Of a stretch of DNA of 9,862 nt, positions 1 through 4,882 are shown piece after piece; within the stretch, counting starts at the first letter, position 1, and each line of letters opens with the position of its first letter. The notes under the pieces were generated by a model that was not told where the DNA came from, did no database searches, and saw only the letters and a program-made list of their open reading frames with translations. The stretch is from CAG-390 sp045541375 (GTDB lineage: Bacteria > Bacillota > Clostridia > Oscillospirales > CAG-272): NCBI GenBank assembly GCA_045541375.1, contig JAZQJB010000009.1, positions 1 through 9,862 on the forward strand. Direction: 5' to 3'. A program made the position numbers and the translations under genes.

Positions 1-40
1 AAACACAAAACGCACCGCTTTTGCGGTGCGCTTTGTGTTT
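1..40. terminator. Hairpin terminator-like palindrome at left edge
   Basis: Arms 1-18 and 23-40 pair at 17 of 18 positions around a TTTT loop. The GC-rich core CGCACCGC/GCGGTGCG is flanked by A-rich and T-rich arms, so it could terminate transcription in either direction. It probably ends a gene lying to the left of the window. The right arm is also the beginning of a dispersed repeat found again at 1356-1383. Confidence 0.65.
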
Positions 41-42
41 TA

Positions 43-70
43 GTGGACAGTGGACAGTGGACAGTGGACA
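43..70 (+). repeat. Four tandem copies of GTGGACA
   Basis: Four perfect head-to-tail copies of the 7-mer GTGGACA occupy these positions, followed by the G that would start a fifth. Copy B of the dispersed repeat has only about two degenerate units at the same place (GTGGACAGCGGTCAG), so unit number varies within one genome. A 7-bp unit is not a multiple of three, which argues against a coding role. Confidence 0.85.
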
Positions 71-125
71 GAAAGACGCGGATTTTTCGCTCAAATTAAA
101 GACAACAGCAGCGGGAAGTTTTCGT

Positions 126-246
126 CCACCTTTTTCAAAAGGTGGCAGATTCTTAAGGCGGAGCCTTAAGTCGCCGTCCGCAGACGGCGAAACTCCCCAC
201 CCTGCGCTTCAAGCGGGCGGCGCCTATTTGACGCAAAGCGTCAAAT
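126..246. repeat. Cluster of four short perfect hairpins in non-coding DNA
   Basis: Four separate perfect stems lie in succession: CCACCTTTT/AAAAGGTGG (126-134, 137-145), CTTAAGGC/GCCTTAAG (152-159, 163-170), TCGCCGTC/GACGGCGA (171-178, 183-190) and ATTTGACGC/GCGTCAAAT (226-234, 238-246). The second and third abut. Together with the palindromes on either side they fill most of the 301-bp gene-free stretch at the left edge. The function is unknown; they could be palindromic repeat elements or remnants of one. Confidence 0.7.
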
Positions 247-261
247 GGGACGACACGCTTG

Positions 262-303
262 GAATGAGCAAAACCTCCCCTTGCGGGAGGTTTTTGCTCA
301 TTC
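262..303. terminator. Bidirectional terminator downstream of the SLOG gene
   Basis: The sequence folds as a long stem: GAATGAGCAAAACCTCCC pairs with CGGGAGGTTTTTGCTCATTC around a CTTG loop, with one bulged T. The AAAACCTCCC and GGGAGGTTTT arms give a U-tract on both strands. It overlaps the stop codon of the minus-strand SLOG gene (302-304), so it is the natural end of that transcript and a barrier to rightward transcription from the left. Confidence 0.75.
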
Positions 304-739
304 ACTCTTTTATATCGCATAAATTTATTATACGCTTATTCTTTCTCATTGCATATTCATAAGTTTTATATGCACCGCCCCAACCGTGGTTGATGTAAGC
401 AATAATAAGATCTGCTTTTTCGACCATAAATTTATTCCGATAGCTAATCGCGTATCGTTTTGGCTTATCCTCGAGAGCCGGGTAAATTACAGAATCATAA
501 TTATGCACCAATATCGGATCAACATTCAAATAGGGAGTTATAAATACAAGAGAAACGTTCGGGCGTTGACTTTTGAATTTCTTGCAGCAAGCATAAGCAA
601 AAGAATCAAACCCACCGTAGCCTCCAAGATACATTTCTGCATAGCAAGCGCCTATTTCACGTTCGAGTATGTCTATCAGCAGGTTTTCATATTTATTGGA
701 CTCAAAAAAGTCGGAGTGTCCGCAAAAGGTGACGATCAT
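302..739 (-). CDS. Small SLOG-superfamily (Rossmann-like) protein
   Basis: The 145-residue product looks like a single-domain member of the SLOG (SMF/DprA-LOG, YpsA-like) superfamily, Rossmann-type proteins thought to bind nucleotides or nucleotide-derived ligands. The family signs are an N-terminal hydrophobic strand ending in CGHSD (6-10), a glycine-rich GGYGGFD loop (39-45), a VSLVFITPY strand, MVEKADLIIAY, and GGAYKTYEYA (121-130). No other domain, signal peptide or membrane segment is present, so it should be cytoplasmic. The ATG follows GAGAGG at good spacing and a consensus promoter. It diverges from two small regulator genes, a possible sign of shared control. The gene is visibly more AT-rich than the genes to its right. 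Substrate and role are unknown; homologues of this type are common as lone genes in Clostridia. Confidence 0.8.
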   Translation of the reverse strand: MIVTFCGHSDFFESNKYENLLIDILEREIGACYAEMYLGGYGGFDSFAYACCKKFKSQRPNVSLVFITPYLNVDPILVHNYDSVIYPALEDKPKRYAISYRNKFMVEKADLIIAYINHGWGGAYKTYEYAMRKNKRIINLCDIKE

Positions 740-763
740 TTCTGCCTCTCTTTGTTTTTAAGT

Positions 764-792
764 ATTATATCACGGTGTTTTGCATTTGTCAA
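764..792 (-). promoter_or_regulatory. Consensus sigma-A promoter for the SLOG gene
   Basis: On the minus strand a perfect TTGACA (787-792) and a perfect TATAAT (764-769) are separated by 17 bp, 25 bp upstream of the SLOG start codon. The ribosome binding site GAGAGG follows. A match this good predicts strong basal expression unless a repressor intervenes. Confidence 0.85.
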
Positions 793-830
793 GTGTAAAA
801 TATACATAGAAAATTAAGTGCTAAATTGCG

Positions 831-862
831 GTGTTTAATTAAACACTAATTTAATGTATAAT
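831..862 (+). promoter_or_regulatory. Promoter of the RHH/XRE pair overlapped by a 16-bp palindrome
   Basis: TATAAT lies at 857-862. The place expected for the -35 box (about 834-839, TTTAAT) is poor and falls inside the perfect palindrome GTGTTTAATTAAACAC (831-846). A symmetric site over the -35 is the usual arrangement for a dimeric repressor that shuts off its own promoter. The obvious candidates are the two DNA-binding proteins encoded immediately downstream. The palindrome lies about 40 bp upstream of the divergent SLOG promoter's -35 box, so the same protein might affect both. Confidence 0.6.
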
Positions 863-885
863 ATATATAAGAGAGGTGCAATAAA

Positions 886-1074
886 ATGTTTAATATTAAA
901 AAGACCGAATATACAAATAAAACTTTCCGCATTCCCACCGAGCTTGTAAAAAGAATGGAAATCATTGCGCAGGAGAAAGGTGTTTCGTTAAACAACCTTG
1001 TTGTTCAATGCTGCGAATATGCGCTTGATAATATGGCTCCAAGTGAAGGTGCCGATAAACAGAATAAAATTTGA
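886..1074 (+). CDS. Ribbon-helix-helix DNA-binding protein
   Basis: The 62-residue product fits the ribbon-helix-helix (Arc/MetJ/CopG) fold: a short beta strand KTFRIP (12-17) whose outward side chains would contact DNA, helix A from about 18 to 32, the turn KGVSLNN, and helix B from about 34 to 50. Such proteins bind short palindromes as dimers of dimers and often repress their own operon. The ATG is preceded by GAGAGGTG at a suitable distance. The next gene's ribosome binding site overlaps this gene's stop codon, so the two are co-translated. The acidic and polar tail (51-62) has no recognisable function. It could be an antitoxin-type regulator, but no toxin-like partner is next to it. The target palindrome is inferred from position, not shown. 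Confidence 0.75.
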   Translation: MFNIKKTEYTNKTFRIPTELVKRMEIIAQEKGVSLNNLVVQCCEYALDNMAPSEGADKQNKI

Positions 1075-1084
1075 GGGGATACGA

Positions 1085-1333
1085 GTGACTGTCAATAACG
1101 CCGTTGCCATACGTATATCAAAATTATTGCAAGAGAAGAATATGACTCAATACCGTTTAGAGCAAGAATCGGGGATCCAGCACGGAAGTATGCAGTGCAT
1201 TATGAATGGACGAAATAAAACAGTAACTTTAAGTACAGTAATTATGCTTTCTAAAGGCTTTAATATGTCTCTAACAGAGTTTTTAGATGATGAAATATTC
1301 AATTCAGATGAGTTGGAATTAGAAAAGCCTTAA
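1085..1333 (+). CDS. XRE-family helix-turn-helix regulator
   Basis: Read from a GTG start at 1085, the product is 82 residues, nearly all a Cro/C1-type helix-turn-helix domain: helix 1 (about 7-18), the helix-turn-helix MTQYRLEQESGI followed by QHGSMQCIMNGR (20-43), then TLSTVIMLSKGFNMSLTEFLDD (48-69). The GTG is chosen over the in-frame ATG at 998 because GAGGGG (1073-1078) sits six bases ahead of it, the fold starts there, and an ATG start would overlap the previous gene by 77 bp with an implausible leader. The Shine-Dalgarno overlaps the TGA of the ribbon-helix-helix gene, indicating translational coupling. A terminator follows 10 bp after the stop. The role is presumably transcriptional control of this cassette. 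Confidence 0.8.
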   Translation: MTVNNAVAIRISKLLQEKNMTQYRLEQESGIQHGSMQCIMNGRNKTVTLSTVIMLSKGFNMSLTEFLDDEIFNSDELELEKP

Positions 1334-1340
1334 TAACATC

Positions 1341-1370
1341 AAACGCACCGCGAAAGCGGTGCGTTTTGTG
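1341..1370 (+). terminator. Terminator of the RHH/XRE operon
   Basis: An 11-bp perfect stem (AAACGCACCGC at 1341-1351 with GCGGTGCGTTT at 1356-1366) closed by a GAAA tetraloop is followed by TTGTGTTTT. It lies 8 bp after the stop codon of the XRE gene. Its right arm is simultaneously the first block of dispersed repeat copy B, as copy A begins with the same palindrome. Confidence 0.75.
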
Positions 1371-1456
1371 TTTTAGTGGACAGCGGTCAGAAAGACGCGG
1401 ACAAAAACTTCGTTTCAACGACAGCGGAAAGTTTTCGTCCACCTTTTTCAGAAAGT
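1341..1456 (+). repeat. Dispersed intergenic repeat, copy B
   Basis: This is the second, direct copy of the element at 1-145. The shared blocks are 1356-1383, 1388-1401 and 1422-1450. The 7-bp tandem array is contracted to about two degenerate units, and the terminal CCACCTTTT hairpin has lost its right arm (CAGAAAG in place of CAAAAGGTGG). Different small hairpins follow: TTGCC/GGCAA (1462-1474) and GCAAGC/GCTTGC (1479-1493). Confidence 0.75.
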
Positions 1457-1616
1457 TATGCTTGCCTTCGGCAACCCCGCAAGCTTCGCTTGCTCACCCC
1501 ATGTGCTTCACCATAAAAACTTATCGACTATAATCGAAACTTTACTCAAAAAACAACCTTTTATCGATTATACTCGATAAAAAATACCAATCTATAAAAA
1601 ATATTTCCAAATACTA
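1457..1616. other. Gene-free stretch with paired TTATCGA operator-like sites
   Basis: This is part of the 346-bp gap before the SPFH gene. After two small hairpins it becomes AT-rich and holds two similar 18-bp sites exactly 40 bp apart: TTATCGACTATAATCGAA (1521-1538) and TTATCGATTATACTCGAT (1561-1578), identical at 15 of 18 positions. The second is also an inverted repeat, TTATCGA/TCGATAA (1561-1567, 1574-1580). A spacing near four helical turns places both on the same DNA face upstream of the promoter at 1617. No open reading frame here is credible. Confidence 0.55.
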
Positions 1617-1648
1617 TTGACAATATGATATCTTTATGATATCATATT
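1617..1648 (+). promoter_or_regulatory. Promoter and embedded inverted repeat ahead of the SPFH gene
   Basis: TTGACA (1617-1622) and TATCAT (1640-1645) are 17 bp apart. A perfect 11-bp inverted repeat, AATATGATATC (1622-1632) and GATATCATATT (1638-1648), fills the spacer and runs through the -10 box, separated by 5 bp. A protein bound there would block RNA polymerase, so this is a strong operator candidate. The co-transcribed ribbon-helix-helix protein is the simplest candidate repressor; that link is inference. Confidence 0.7.
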
Positions 1649-1679
1649 AATAGCAAATATACAAAAAGGAGCTGCTATT

Positions 1680-2702
1680 ATGAAAGAAAAAGTATTAAAC
1701 GGAAAAAAGAACGGAATGCTTGTCCTCATCATTTGCATTCTCGCGGAGATCATGTCGATCGCATTTTTTGCTTGGGCGGTTTCGAGGGTAGAAATGAACG
1801 AAAGTGCGCTCAACGTTATTCTCACGATTGCGGGCATCGTACTGATGTGCACGGTCTGGATCCCCCTTTGCGGTCTGCGTGTGCTTAATCCGCAGGAGGC
1901 TCTTGTGCTTACTCTTTTCGGTAAGTATATCGGCACTCTCAAGGGCGACGGCTTTTATGCGGTCAACCCCTTCTGTGTAAGTGTCAATCCCGCGGCAAAG
2001 ACAAAGCTCAGCCAGAGCGGAGACGTCAAGACGGTTGCAATGCCTGTCAGCACCTCGGCAAATGCTCAGGTCTCTGTTGAAGTGCCTTCAAAGAAGCTTT
2101 CGCTGAAAATTATGACACTCAACAACAGCCGTCAGAAGATCAATGATTGCCTTGGTAACCCCATCGAGATAGGAATTGCCGTTACATGGCGCATAACCGA
2201 CACCGCAAAGGCAGTTTTTAATGTTGATAACTACAAGGAATACCTTTCCTTGCAGTGCGACAGCGCGCTCCGCAATATTGTTCGTATCTATCCTTACGAC
2301 GTAGCTCCCGGAATCGATACGACCGGCGACGGTGTCGCAGATGAAGGCAGTCTGCGCGGTTCATCCGATGTGGTTGCATCCCGTATCCGCGACGAGATCC
2401 AGACGCGTGTTGACGATGCCGGCATCGAGATCGTCGAGGCTCGCATCACATATCTCGCATACGCAACAGAGATCGCTGCAGTAATGCTCCAACGTCAGCA
2501 GGCATCTGCCATCATCGATGCAAGAAAGATGATCGTCGAGGGTGCTGTCGGAATGGTCGAAATGGCGCTTGACAGACTGAATGAAGGCGGAAGAGTCGAG
2601 CTTGACGATGAACGCAAGGCGGCAATGGTATCAAATCTTCTCGTAGTGCTTTGCGGAAACCGTGACGCACAGCCGATCGTAAATTCGGGAAGCCTCTATT
2701 GA
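1680..2702 (+). CDS. SPFH/Band-7 domain membrane protein
   Basis: The 340-residue product has two hydrophobic segments (about 12-34 and 43-66), then a prohibitin-like SPFH domain opening with LNPQEALVLTLFGKY and running to about residue 275, and a helical tail with YLAYATEIAAVMLQRQQ and an acidic amphipathic stretch. With both TM segments near the N-terminus, the SPFH part is expected in the cytoplasm. SPFH proteins form large membrane-associated oligomers that organise membrane microdomains and scaffold partner proteins; the partner here is unknown. The start is set by AAGGAG eight bases before the ATG. An unusual loop, DTTGDGVADE (213-222), interrupts the domain just before LRGSS. The next gene begins one base after this stop codon, so the two form an operon behind the promoter at 1617-1645. 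Confidence 0.88.
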   Translation: MKEKVLNGKKNGMLVLIICILAEIMSIAFFAWAVSRVEMNESALNVILTIAGIVLMCTVWIPLCGLRVLNPQEALVLTLFGKYIGTLKGDGFYAVNPFCVSVNPAAKTKLSQSGDVKTVAMPVSTSANAQVSVEVPSKKLSLKIMTLNNSRQKINDCLGNPIEIGIAVTWRITDTAKAVFNVDNYKEYLSLQCDSALRNIVRIYPYDVAPGIDTTGDGVADEGSLRGSSDVVASRIRDEIQTRVDDAGIEIVEARITYLAYATEIAAVMLQRQQASAIIDARKMIVEGAVGMVEMALDRLNEGGRVELDDERKAAMVSNLLVVLCGNRDAQPIVNSGSLY

Positions 2703-2703
2703 T

Positions 2704-2907
2704 ATGGACGATAAGCAGAAAAAGCAGATCCCTCTGCGGCTTTCACCGAAGCTATACGCCGCAATTGCCGCTTGGGCAGAGGATGATTTCCGCTCGGTGA
2801 ACGGACAGATCGAGTATCTTCTCAGTGAATGCGTGCGTCAGAGGAAGAAAAACGGCAAATATATTTCGGATGAGCTTGATAAGCCGCTTGATATTGAAAT
2901 AGAATAA
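2704..2907 (+). CDS. Arc-like ribbon-helix-helix protein partnered with SPFH gene
   Basis: The 67-residue product shows an Arc-type ribbon-helix-helix domain: strand QIPLRLS (8-14), helix A from about 15 to 27 (PKLYAAIAAWAED), a turn DFRSVNG, and helix B QIEYLLSECVRQRKK (35-49), followed by an acidic tail. Its ATG lies one base beyond the stop codon of the SPFH gene and has only a weak, distant GGGAAG, so translation is probably coupled. A co-produced DNA-binding protein beside a membrane scaffold suggests autoregulation through the inverted repeat in the operon promoter. The family also includes small adaptors whose DNA binding has not been shown, so a non-DNA role such as binding the SPFH protein is possible. 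A strong terminator follows directly. Confidence 0.78.
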   Translation: MDDKQKKQIPLRLSPKLYAAIAAWAEDDFRSVNGQIEYLLSECVRQRKKNGKYISDELDKPLDIEIE

Positions 2908-2912
2908 ATATG

Positions 2913-2957
2913 CACCCTGCATTACGCCTCGCTTGCGACGTAATGCAGGGTGTTTTT
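2913..2957 (+). terminator. Terminator of the SPFH/RHH operon
   Basis: A perfect 14-bp stem, CACCCTGCATTACG (2913-2926) with CGTAATGCAGGGTG (2939-2952), has a 12-base loop and is followed by TTTTT. It begins five bases after the TAA of the ribbon-helix-helix gene. Confidence 0.9.
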
Positions 2958-3033
2958 CGATGTAAAGTCTACCAACCCTGCTTGAAAATTTAGCAACCGA
3001 CGGTTTACATTCGCCTTTTCGGTGCTTTTTTGA

Positions 3034-3082
3034 GCAGTTTTTACTGCAAAATATTGACATTTGCTCGGTTTTGTGATACAAT
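3034..3082 (+). promoter_or_regulatory. Promoter of the zinc-ribbon/propeller gene
   Basis: TTGACA (3054-3059), a 17-bp spacer and an extended -10, TGATACAAT (TACAAT at 3077-3082), make a strong sigma-A promoter. A small hairpin GCAGT/ACTGC (3034-3038, 3043-3047) ends seven bases before the -35 and could be a factor-binding site. The layout is almost the same as the promoter at 4883-4911. Confidence 0.75.
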
Positions 3083-3135
3083 TAATATGGATATTTACGT
3101 AATTCCAAAAACAATTTACTATAAGGAGAAAAATC

Positions 3136-4833
3136 ATGTTTTGTACTAAATGCGGCGCACAGATCGAAGACGGCGCAAAATTCTGTACCTCCTGCGGTCA
3201 GAAAGTGGATGACACCCCCGTGGCAGCACCGGTAGCAGAAGCAGCTCCCACAGCAACTCCCGAGGCGGCTCCCGAAGCGGTAGCGGCTCCCGCAGAAAAG
3301 AAGGACACCGTGGGCGAGCTCGTCATCAAGGCAAAGGCTCTCTGGGCAGCAGTAGTCGAAAAGGTAAAGCCCGCGCTCAGAAAGGCTGACGACAAGATGG
3401 CAGAGGTCCTCGGTGACAAGAGAAGCTATGCTTATGCAGGCGTTCTCGTGCTGCTCGGCCTCATCCTCACCGTTTCCGTTATCGCGGCAATCATCCCCGA
3501 CGGCAACGGCTACCTCACCACCAACGAGTTCCAGATGGACTATAACAGCGACGACGAGGTCTACCTCTTCACCGAGGGCAAGGCGATCAAGGTCAAGACC
3601 GACTCCGAGGGCGTTTCGGACTTTAAAAGCTCGATCGACGGCGAAGTGATCGTTTTCGAATACGACGACACTCTCTATCAGCTCAAGGGCAAGACGGCAA
3701 AGGCATTTGCCGAGGAAGCAGATAGCTTCACTCTTTCGCTTTACGGTGACTCGGTAGTTTACACCGTAACCGACGGCATTGAAAAGACCTATTACTATGC
3801 AAAGGTAGGCGGCAAGTCTGTTGAGATCTTCTCGAACGAGATCGACCTCACCGGCGGTGCGATCCTCTCTTCCTATATCATCTCCCCCGACGGCAAGAGC
3901 GTTGCTTACACCGTTACCGAGGGTCTTGAGACCGATCTTTACTACTTCAACGGCAAGAAATCCGAGAAGGTTGCGGGATGCGACGGCAAGGTTGTCGGCA
4001 TGTCCAACGGCGGTAAGTATATTTATGCGGTAGTGATCGACGAGGATCTTTCCACCGATCTCTACGTTTACAACAAGAACGGCAAGCGCGAGAAGATCGA
4101 TTCCTGCTCCGGCCGCTTCGCTCTCAACCTCGACGGCACCGAGATCATGTTCTTTGACGGCGGCAAATCCTATATTTCCGTCAAGGGCAAGGAAGCCCAG
4201 AAGGTAGCGGGCGACGAGGTATCTCTCATTCTTCCCAGATACACCACCACCTATTCCGCAGGCTCCGGCACAGTTATCTACCCGATCGATTCGCTTTACG
4301 GCCACGTATATTCCTCCGGAAGCACCGCATATTTCGTAGCAAAGAAGGAATCGAAGAACGTCAAGCTTGTCAAGGCTGATTCTTCCCTCAAGCTCGATGA
4401 CAGCGCTGAATTCCTTTACTATATGGATGATGAAACCCTGATGTGCCTTGAGATCTCCAAGGGCGAGAATGCAAAGGACAAGGCAAAGGAGATAGCCGAG
4501 GACGTTGAGTCTTACGTTGTTACCTCCGACCGCAAGTACGTTTACTACGTTTCCGACGATGAGCTCTTCGTTGTAAACGGCAAGAAGGGCGGCAAGCCCA
4601 AGACCATCGAGAGCGATGACGTTGCAAGACAGCTTGTGCTTTCGAATGACGACTACCTCTACTACTATTGCGAGGATGCTCTCTGCGCAACCAAGGGCAA
4701 GTCGAAGGGCAAGGTTATTATGGAAGACGCCGAATGTGCAAGCCTCAGCGGCTACGTTTATATTGGTGATGAGGATGCAATGTACTCCGCACGCGGCAAG
4801 TCGAAGCCCAAGAAGATCCTTGAAAACGACTGA
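3136..4833 (+). CDS. Zinc-ribbon, single-TM protein with extracytoplasmic beta-propeller
   Basis: The 565-residue product has three parts. Residues 1-22 are a zinc ribbon with two CxxC knuckles (C3, C6, C17, C20), of the short type found at the N-terminus of many Bacillota membrane proteins. An Ala/Pro-rich linker (about 27-54) and a helix rich in Lys lead to one membrane segment (about 98-120). Residues 122-565 are repeats of roughly 45-60 residues with alternating YxY strands and NGKK or KGK turns, resembling a TolB/WD40-like propeller of seven or eight blades. A zinc ribbon needs a reducing interior, so the N-terminus is placed in the cytoplasm and the propeller outside. AAGGAG lies seven bases before the ATG. 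It has its own promoter and terminator. It may be a ligand-sensing or scaffold protein; no enzyme motif is visible. Confidence 0.8.
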   Translation: MFCTKCGAQIEDGAKFCTSCGQKVDDTPVAAPVAEAAPTATPEAAPEAVAAPAEKKDTVGELVIKAKALWAAVVEKVKPALRKADDKMAEVLGDKRSYAYAGVLVLLGLILTVSVIAAIIPDGNGYLTTNEFQMDYNSDDEVYLFTEGKAIKVKTDSEGVSDFKSSIDGEVIVFEYDDTLYQLKGKTAKAFAEEADSFTLSLYGDSVVYTVTDGIEKTYYYAKVGGKSVEIFSNEIDLTGGAILSSYIISPDGKSVAYTVTEGLETDLYYFNGKKSEKVAGCDGKVVGMSNGGKYIYAVVIDEDLSTDLYVYNKNGKREKIDSCSGRFALNLDGTEIMFFDGGKSYISVKGKEAQKVAGDEVSLILPRYTTTYSAGSGTVIYPIDSLYGHVYSSGSTAYFVAKKESKNVKLVKADSSLKLDDSAEFLYYMDDETLMCLEISKGENAKDKAKEIAEDVESYVVTSDRKYVYYVSDDELFVVNGKKGGKPKTIESDDVARQLVLSNDDYLYYYCEDALCATKGKSKGKVIMEDAECASLSGYVYIGDEDAMYSARGKSKPKKILEND

Positions 4834-4841
4834 TTAATATT

Positions 4842-4871
4842 AAAAAGCAGACTCTTTTGAGTCTGCTTTTT
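4842..4871 (+). terminator. Terminator of the zinc-ribbon/propeller gene
   Basis: A perfect 13-bp stem, AAAAAGCAGACTC with GAGTCTGCTTTTT, has a TTTT loop and starts eight bases after the stop codon. The A-run and T-run arms allow function on both strands. Confidence 0.9.
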
Positions 4872-4882
4872 CTTTAAAAGTA

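Larger units (their letters stand above)
1..145 (+). repeat. Dispersed intergenic repeat, copy A
   Basis: Three blocks recur in the same order and orientation in copy B. Positions 23-50 match 1356-1383 at 27 of 28 bases. Positions 69-82 match 1388-1401 exactly. Positions 109-137 match 1422-1450 at 28 of 29 bases. Between the blocks the sequence differs in length. Copy A has an expanded 7-bp tandem repeat and ends in an intact hairpin, CCACCTTTT/AAAAGGTGG (126-134 and 137-145), which is incomplete in copy B. No convincing protein is encoded here. The element resembles a non-coding palindromic repeat, but I cannot name a described family. Confidence 0.75.

Noticed and set aside
43..246. CRISPR array suggested by tandem and palindromic repeats
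   Set aside because: Repeat units are 7 bp with no spacers, the hairpins differ from each other, and no cas gene is present.
21..362. 113-codon plus-strand frame across the repeat region
   Set aside because: It runs through a terminator hairpin, a 7-bp tandem repeat and several palindromes, has no Shine-Dalgarno, and overlaps the end of the SLOG gene.
386..817. 143-codon plus-strand frame opposite the SLOG gene
   Set aside because: The minus-strand product has clear SLOG motifs with a consensus promoter. This frame has no family resemblance.
998..1084. Upstream ATG extension of the XRE regulator
   Set aside because: It would overlap the ribbon-helix-helix gene by 77 bp with a leader unlike the fold. 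GTG at 1085 has a well-placed GAGGGG.
886..1333. Toxin-antitoxin pair
   Set aside because: Both products are DNA-binding proteins and neither they nor the SLOG protein shows toxin motifs.
1..1456. Composite transposon suggested by the two flanking repeats
   Set aside because: There is no transposase, no terminal inverted repeats and no visible target-site duplication; only passive recombination remains plausible.
3082..4305. 407-codon open frame on the minus strand, antisense to the zinc-ribbon/propeller gene
   Set aside because: The plus-strand frame has a promoter, AAGGAG, domain structure and terminator. The minus frame is a run of low-complexity Val/Gly/Leu with no recognisable fold and arises from codon bias.
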